From the NCBI GenBank assembly GCA_029948255.1, contig JALIZF010001867.1, positions 434,001 to 498,000 of the forward strand: a stretch of 64,000 bases of DNA, read 5' to 3'. Numbering within the stretch: the stretch's first letter is position 1; the number at the start of each line of letters is the position of its first letter. Below the pieces are notes generated by a model. It ran no database searches and was not told the origin of the DNA. It saw nothing but the letters and a program-made list of their open reading frames with translations. The DNA is from Telmatactis stephensoni (Eukaryota > Cnidaria > Anthozoa > Actiniaria > Isophelliidae). This document shows positions 57,610 through 64,000 of the stretch, in pieces. The translations under genes and the position numbers were made by a program.

Positions 57610-57741
57610 CAATTGCTGGGTTTCATCAATTCCTTTGGGAATCAAAAGACGAACAACATAGCCATGTTGGATGAACAAACAAGAGACGCTAAACTGAGAG
57701 TTCATCCAAGATGGCTGCCGTAACGTCACATGCAACCCAAG
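57610..57741. mobile_element. ~130-bp insertion just upstream of the unit 3 B-beta gene
   Basis: Units 1 and 2 read gtatcaatcgtcgcgtgact without a break; here ctgggtttcatcaattcctt...cacatgcaacccaag separates the halves. The ends are roughly inverted (gggtttcat / atgcaaccc). It lies 20 to 150 bp upstream of the ATG and could alter expression of this copy. Confidence 0.75.
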
Positions 57742-57839
57742 AATCGTCGCGTGACTCCTTCCAACGTTCACTTCCGGTCGTCGCTTTCTTGACCTTGTAG
57801 CCTGTTCACAGGCTATTGACCTTGTTCCCAGGCGTTTGG

Positions 57840-59697
57840 GGTTTGTTTCTATAAATATTAATGTTTATTCAGCGTTTTGGTTTTTTGCCGAGTGGTCATT
57901 ATTTTGTGCAGTAAAATTGTTTTGTCACACTTCACCTGCTGATGATGCAAAAGTACAAATCCAATCCTTACGTGACTCATCGATCCGTTTCTAAGAAATT
58001 TTATTTCCTTTTCGATGGTATATCTAACAACTTCAGCAATTTTAATACAAAGATTCTAAATTTGTATTTTATACATAGAATGATGTCCGTTATAATTAAA
58101 TTTACAAACTTGCTGAGTTGGCATAATACTCTGGCAAATAAAAAAGAAGAGAAGTTGATGAAAAATGTTCTCTTATTTTCAAACACAGTTTAGACTAACA
58201 TTTGCCCCAAAAGCAACGTAGCTCAACAAGGTGGCTCGCATAAGCAATAATTTACCGAAAGATTGGAAAAAATAGCAGCAGCAAACAAACACAATGTGTC
58301 TTTTTATGAAAAATTGAATCAATCAGTTGTGCAACACAAGAATGAAAATCTCAACAATATGTTCACTCAAAAAAACATGGGAACTTAAAAGTAAGGATGA
58401 CCTCGTTAATTGTTCTCATTTTTCACATTTTTATTTAATTTTAAATAAAGTATTATTAATTATATATGTTACATCAATCAAATACCAATAAATTTACAAT
58501 TTCTGTTTGTTTTATAAGAAAGAGATATGAAAAATATCATGTGCAGGATAAAATAGACAAGTCTAAAAATAAAGAGTATAACTGTATTCTTAAATAGCTT
58601 CACATGCACTAGGGGGCATATTGCTAGGATAATATTATTCCTCTTGTTTGTACTGCCTTAGCCTGTATAGCAGGCATTCATGTGTGGGGATTTTGGGAGT
58701 AGAGGGATCTCCACACAGGAACATATACCTGCAATACAGGCTAGAATAGTTTATTAGCTTCTGTATACTTTACAGTACAATAGATAAATGCTAATAAATA
58801 AATCATAATAAACGAATAAATTTAACAGGTTAGTACTGCCCATTTTATTGGAAAAATTCAATTCCTGGAAAAAAGGAAAAATCTCCTACCCTGTAAGCTG
58901 AGATTACTTTTCTAATCCCTTCATGAAATATGAGGGGAACAGAAACCCCTGCTAGCCCTCATGATTTACACATCCACATTTCTGGATGTAAAAATCATGT
59001 TCTAGTATTTGAAAAATCTATTTCAAAATATCTTATAATGTAAATGTCATCATGTGTCTGACAGCTTCGATCCCAAGCAGAGTTTTTTCCTTTGCTTGCT
59101 GGAAATGCTGAGGATAAGAAAAATCATCTGCGTACAGGTTACTACCATGCAAAATTATGTCCACCTGTAAATTCCCTAGTGTGTTCCAAGCTATAAAAAG
59201 TATAAGGTAGCATGTTGTCAAATTTGTTTGTGTCCAATTATATATTTATTCATTTCTTTCCAGACAGCACTCATTCTACTTATCACCTATGTATGTTGTC
59301 AAATTTGTGTGTGTCAAATTCTACCTTCATTTCATTTCTTTCCAGACATCATTACAATCATTCTATTTATCACCTATGTATGTTATCATAATATACATAT
59401 GTAATGGAAAGGATGCTTTATAAAAATATTCATATTTACTATAAATAGACGACAGAGTGATATACTCTACATATATAGTAATATGTTAACCATTCTTTTT
59501 GATTGATATTGTATATTTTTACATATATTTCTTATATTTATAATCATTATTAATCATCATCATCATCATTATCATAATCAAACTTATAAGATTAATATAT
59601 GTAAAAATAATTTACTTATATTGTCATCATTTAATATCATTTTTTTTTGATCAAATGTTATGATTTAAAATGTTATATCAAAATTATTTAAATCACA
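57840..59697. repeat. intergenic B-beta/A spacer, unit 3-4
   Basis: No gene. Homologous to 41915-43528 and 49500-51909. It includes the 85-bp foldback at 58659-58743 and, at 59314-59321, the empty TCAAATTC target that proves the hAT-like insertion in unit 1. Confidence 0.8.
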
Positions 59698-60739
59698 TTA
59701 TGCATGCTCAGAAGATGCTTTCTTTTTGTATTGCCACCAATTAAATAGGAAAATAACAATGTTACATAGCGTAATCACTGATGCACCTCCCAAACTTAAA
59801 GCACTTGGAGTTAGTGAAAATATTATAACTTGAAAAATAAAACCAAATACTATACCCGAACTGCGACTCAGGGCAATAATAAAAGCCTTATCAAGTCGAA
59901 GTGCTTCATTTAAGAAAAGCTGAACCAAATATGCAAACACTCCTACACATAAAGGCATATAGATAATCAATGTTTTGGCAAAAAGGGAACTGAAATCCTC
60001 GGTCTAAGTAAGAACCAAGGAAAGAATAGACCAGTCCAACCTAAACCAAAGTAGAATAATATCACTCTTGATTTGATTTTGTGTGTTACAAGTGTTCTGA
60101 CAAAAACCATGGATAAACCTGTGACTGCAGCAGAGAAGTACAGCCATGAGAGATGGTACAAGAATGTTTTTATACTCAGAGGCATTGTTTGGATGTCCAA
60201 ATATAAATGTTGGTCGTGCAATCATGGTAACACCAACTAGGCTGAGCACAATAAGTATGCCATAAATCCAATGCAAAGCGCTCCTTCAGGATTATTCTTG
60301 CAAAAAGAGCAACAAACACAGGGGCTGTGAACATGAGAACTGTAGCATCTCCTAATGGCATGTTTTGAACCGCATAAAGTCTAGAAACCATTCCACATGT
60401 TCCAGTGAAACCTCTTAGAAGTAAGAGGGACATAATTTTCCAAGAAAAGACTATCTTGTCGTTGTAATAGATGAGATGTGGTAAAGTACAGATGAGTTGT
60501 ATGATGAATCTGAATACTCCAATCTCCAACACGGGAAGAACAGTACAGAGCTTTGCAAATAAATTCATCGAAACAAGCGTCAAAGAAGACAAGATTGCAA
60601 AAGATATACCAAGTAGTGGTCGACAATGTTGCTTTAGCTTGGATTCTTTAGGAGTAATGTCTGCAATGTGAAGAGGTTCAAGAACTCCATTCTCTATTCG
60701 CTCGACAATGTGATTACGCTTACCACTCGTCGACGCCAT
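59698..60739 (-). pseudogene. SLC35G-like subtype A pseudogene, unit 4 (A4)
   Basis: Full-length copy most like A3, from MASTSGKRNHIVERIENG to the SEHA stop. Four separate 1-bp insertions relative to A3 lie near 60277, 60135, 60040 and 59955. Total length is 1042 against 1035 bp for A3: one extra codon near the start plus four bases. The four shifts do not cancel, so the frame is lost in the core just after I-L-K-E-R. A 5' product of about 187 residues could only reach the end of domain 1. All breaks are single bases, so read or assembly error should be excluded. Confidence 0.85.
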
Positions 60740-60779
60740 TACAACTCTATGGTGATGCAGTGAATACAACAAAATGTAG

Positions 60780-61870
60780 AACTAAATGTTGTAAAACTGA
60801 CCTTTGGTCGCTTTGTATTACAAGAAAGTACCATGATGAAAGTTTAACAGAAACTTTCACCAACACCCTCCAATTGGGAATAATCCCCACTCTAATCCCC
60901 GGACAATTCATGAGCCAGCGATGTACCAGCGGCATTGCTGATAAATACTTTGTGACATCGTCGTCCTTCAGTTTATTCAGTTCCACATCCATGAAACTGC
61001 ACGTCTTGTTTATTTCTTTGACTATTGGGAATCTGGAAGTTGTGTGCTAATGTTGTACCAACGAATGAAACGATATCTTTTGTGGATTTGCATCACCAAT
61101 CACAGATAAATTTTCTTTCAGGCTCTTAACATGGTATATGGGATCAGGGATCAAGCCCCAAATTACGGCCAGGATCAGGGATCAGAGGCCAGGGCTCAGG
61201 GATCAAATGGGTGGGATCGAGGATCAGGGACATTGGGTCAGGATCAGGGATTAGCTCAGTTTATTGCACCAAGGATCAGGGATCAAATATTTCTAAAAAT
61301 ATGGGCTCAAAATTTCTGTAAAATCCCGGAATCAGTGGGACGAAAATATACCATGTTACGAGCCTGTTCTTTAGATCATAACTTTGAAACGGGAAACCCC
61401 ATAGGAAAACGTGGGTTTCCCCTCTGATATAGTCTGTGTAGCCGGCCTTAGCGGGAGACGAAGGGGAATTACAAACTAGGATGAGAGTGCAAAATTTGTA
61501 GGTTATATAGGTTGCTTTGTTATAATTGTTAAATGTGTATAACATTTGTCACATTTGGCCGATTTGTAGTGTCGCCTGTGAAAGATTAATGGACACTAAC
61601 AAATTCTAAGCCTAAGCAAAAATATTGTAGCGGGAAATGCAGTAACACGATCGGTGCTGATATAGTTTGATAGACTGTAATGAGTAGTGATTGAAGGTCA
61701 TGAGACTACAGCGTGATTGATTCAATGTCACGCAGTATATCTATCAACATTTCTGGCTCGGCCCCGGTAGGACTAGGTTGTAGGCTTCCTGTGCCTGGCT
61801 ACTGCACAGGAATCCCAAAATGTTTTAGTGCATATTTGAAATGGAATCTATTTACTACCAAAAATAGAGC
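60780..61870. repeat. 5' flank of A4, duplicated unit flank with a GGATCAGGGATCA minisatellite
   Basis: Homologous to 34900-36150 with gaps. A degenerate minisatellite of gga(t/c)cagggatca words fills about 61138-61290 and is not present in units 1 to 3. No gene. Confidence 0.7.
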
Positions 61871-61880
61871 CTCCTCACAG

Positions 61881-61901
61881 AGGGGGGGGGGGGGGGGGGG
61901 G
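61881..61901 (+). repeat. poly-G run
   Basis: About 21 uninterrupted G between the A4 flank and the 61900-62120 block that matches the A1/B-alpha1 spacer. Confidence 0.85.
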
Positions 61902-61902
61902 A

Positions 61903-62125
61903 AGGCTTTTGTTTTTCAAAACTTTAAAAATAACGTAAATGTATGCATGGCATTGTAAATCAGGCAAACTACCCCCTACCCTTGTTTCCCACTAAATTCC
62001 CCCTTCTCCCATATCATTGTAAAATGAAAATACATATTAGTAGTATATTGGAGGAATCAATGCCGGAAGGGGCCAACTACTGCAAAAACATTCTCTTTTA
62101 TCAAATTAAGAATCACTTAGTCAAA
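61903..62125. repeat. fragment of A/B-alpha spacer, unit 4
   Basis: Matches 37385-37610 (aatcaatgccggaaggggcc and neighbours). The homology to the array ends near 62125, so the window does not show whether a B-alpha gene ever followed. Confidence 0.75.
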
Positions 62126-62129
62126 AAGA

Positions 62130-64000
62130 TTGAAATGGGGAAATACTGAGACAAGGTAAAGAGGTCTGTTTTTTATTTGTTTTTCCTTTATTTCATTAAC
62201 CTTTCCATTTTTCTATTATAATGAAAAGATGTCAATCATAGCAGATACGTTTGCTTTCAAATTATTTTGCGTTTGTTTCTTCAAGAAAAAGCAAGGAGGA
62301 AGAGGGGGAGACAGTGGGAGGTTATAACTGCCACTGCTATAAAATTCATTATATAAAGGACTTCACACAACAGCCAAAGGTGTGTTTTATAAAAGTAATC
62401 ACTAACGTTATTGTTAATTATTTCCATCTTTGTCGGCATACACACAGATAAGTTGTGTGTGGCCTTTCCCTTCGACTAAGGACGCAGCTTAAGCGGAAAA
62501 TAAAGTCTTAGAAGATTAGTGACGTTCTACACTTCTACAAATTTAAAAATGATAGTGGAAATAACAACAAAACAACATATGGTTTGGACTGGAAACTAAA
62601 TTAATTTTTTTTAATAAAGGTTGCCGACTTCCGAGAAATTTGCATTGCAATGCAGTTATTTTTACTTGTTATTTCTTTTACACGACAGCTTGCTAGAAAA
62701 ACAATTGTTCGCTTCATCAGTATTATCCATTCAAAACTTGGAAGACATATTAGAAGCTATGAAACAAACTTGGTGTTGTGATATATTTGTAGTCACGAGG
62801 AAAAATGGTTCGATTTTCAGATTGAATATTCAGAATAAAAAAAGTAATTAAAAAGATTACCCCCTCCCTCTAAACCTCTCCATCTTAAAAAAAGAAGGAA
62901 AAAGGGAATTTAAAAATGAATACTTTATGGAATTAACTTTCCATGTATCGGCCTTGTTATCCAATAAGGCGGTCTTCTTAAAGCCAGGTATAAAAAGCAA
63001 ATAAAATGTTTCAATATCAGTTTAAGCCTTTAATAGTAGAACAAGATAAATAATGGTCGCGTGGCGGCTTAGTCATGAAAAAAGACTTGTTGACACGCAA
63101 ACGGAAATGACAACAGTTTCAAAGTGCAATTTTTAGTGCTTGTTAAAAACAACTGGCTACAAAGTTCGAGGAAGGGACAAATTGTCTTGGCGTAAATGGA
63201 GTTTAAGATATTCGATTATTAACGCATTTTTCACGCCGGCACGGAGGTGTTGGATGGAACACCTGCCGAGTTACTGACTGCCGACTGGTGTGTTATTATA
63301 CGCTGTGTAAAATAGTAAAGGTACCGGCCCATTATCACCGAGTTATAGCGGTGCAAAAGTCGTTAGTGAAGAAAATCTACAATCATTATCTGATATTGTA
63401 TCAAGGATATTCTGGGAAAACATTTAGAGATGTAAAAAGATACAGAAATACACGCACAGAATAGCTAAATACCAGCTGTAAAACTATTGACGTCACAAGT
63501 CACGGAATGAGAGTCACTAAGGTATGGGCTATAGTAAAACCTGAATAGTTCACCTGGAAATAGTCCAGTTAACCATTAATGAGCCAATTTTATTATTGAA
63601 CAAATGAAATGGGTGCTAGTGGTATGATTGTGATCGATAATGTCAGTGAGAACGGAACCCATGTATTCACACTTAATCGATTATAAGAATACCCAAATGA
63701 GCCAAAGATTAACTCATGAATGGATGGGATAGAAAGGATAGTTGGAGGGAATAAATGAATAATTTTGAATAAAAAAAGGAAAAAAAGAAAAAGAGAAAAA
63801 AGCTGGATGCCTTGGCCCATATTTATATCTTCTAAGATTGCCGGATGGATACATGGGATGTATGCAAACAACAACAACAACAACAACAAAAGAGTGAATG
63901 AGGGAGTAGAAAGATACTTGGTTTCTCCCTTTTCACCATATGGGCCGAATGGATAAATGGATGGAACAAATGAACAAAAGAACGAATATCATTTCCAATA
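62130..64000. other. no recognisable gene
   Basis: AT-rich sequence beyond the transporter array. It includes a (CAA)n run at about 63868-63890 and repeated gaatggatgg-like words after 63715. The short frames show no family features. Confidence 0.5.

Overview
This looks like AT-rich eukaryotic nuclear DNA, probably from an anthozoan cnidarian and most likely a stony coral. The organism call is inference. It rests on a split extracellular gene whose modules (LamG-like, EGF, ShKT, follistatin/Kazal) are typical of cnidarian secreted proteins, on a lineage-expanded set of intronless SLC35G-like transporters, and on many short foldback/MITE-like repeats. There are no bacterial operons, no real tRNA or rRNA genes and no CRISPR array.

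Layout. 1-4.08 kb: no recognisable gene. 4.08-11.63 kb, minus strand: six exons of a modular extracellular protein. In transcription order they are LamG first part, LamG second part, EGF-like, ShKT, Ser/Thr/Pro-rich linker, and follistatin-type EGF plus Kazal. Every exon has a canonical AG acceptor and GT donor, and every one is phase 1-1. The first (signal peptide) and last exons are not securely seen. 11.7-30 kb: no recognisable gene. It holds tandem repeats (one carries a CRE-like TGACGTCA in each copy), a tRNA-like SINE, several terminal-inverted-repeat elements with TA or TTAA target sites, and LINE tails. 30.8-32 kb: LINE reverse-transcriptase remnants and a roughly 460-bp AAAG microsatellite.

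32.2-62.1 kb: a tandem array of intronless drug/metabolite-transporter superfamily genes (two EamA domains, about 10 TM helices, SLC35G type), all on the minus strand. They fall into subtypes A, B-alpha and B-beta. The array reads best as a three-gene unit (A, B-alpha, B-beta) repeated three times plus a broken fourth A. Unit 1 is complete. Unit 2 has lost B-alpha, leaving only its last codons. Unit 3 has a truncated and interrupted B-alpha. The fourth A carries four 1-bp insertions. About 220 bp in the middle of A and B genes are nearly identical although their ends are clearly diverged, which suggests gene conversion across subtypes. Because the units are paralogous, several transposon insertions can be proven inside the window by comparing a filled unit with an empty one.

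62.2-64 kb: no recognisable gene. Start codons are placed at the first ATG conserved among copies. Nothing here was checked against a database.
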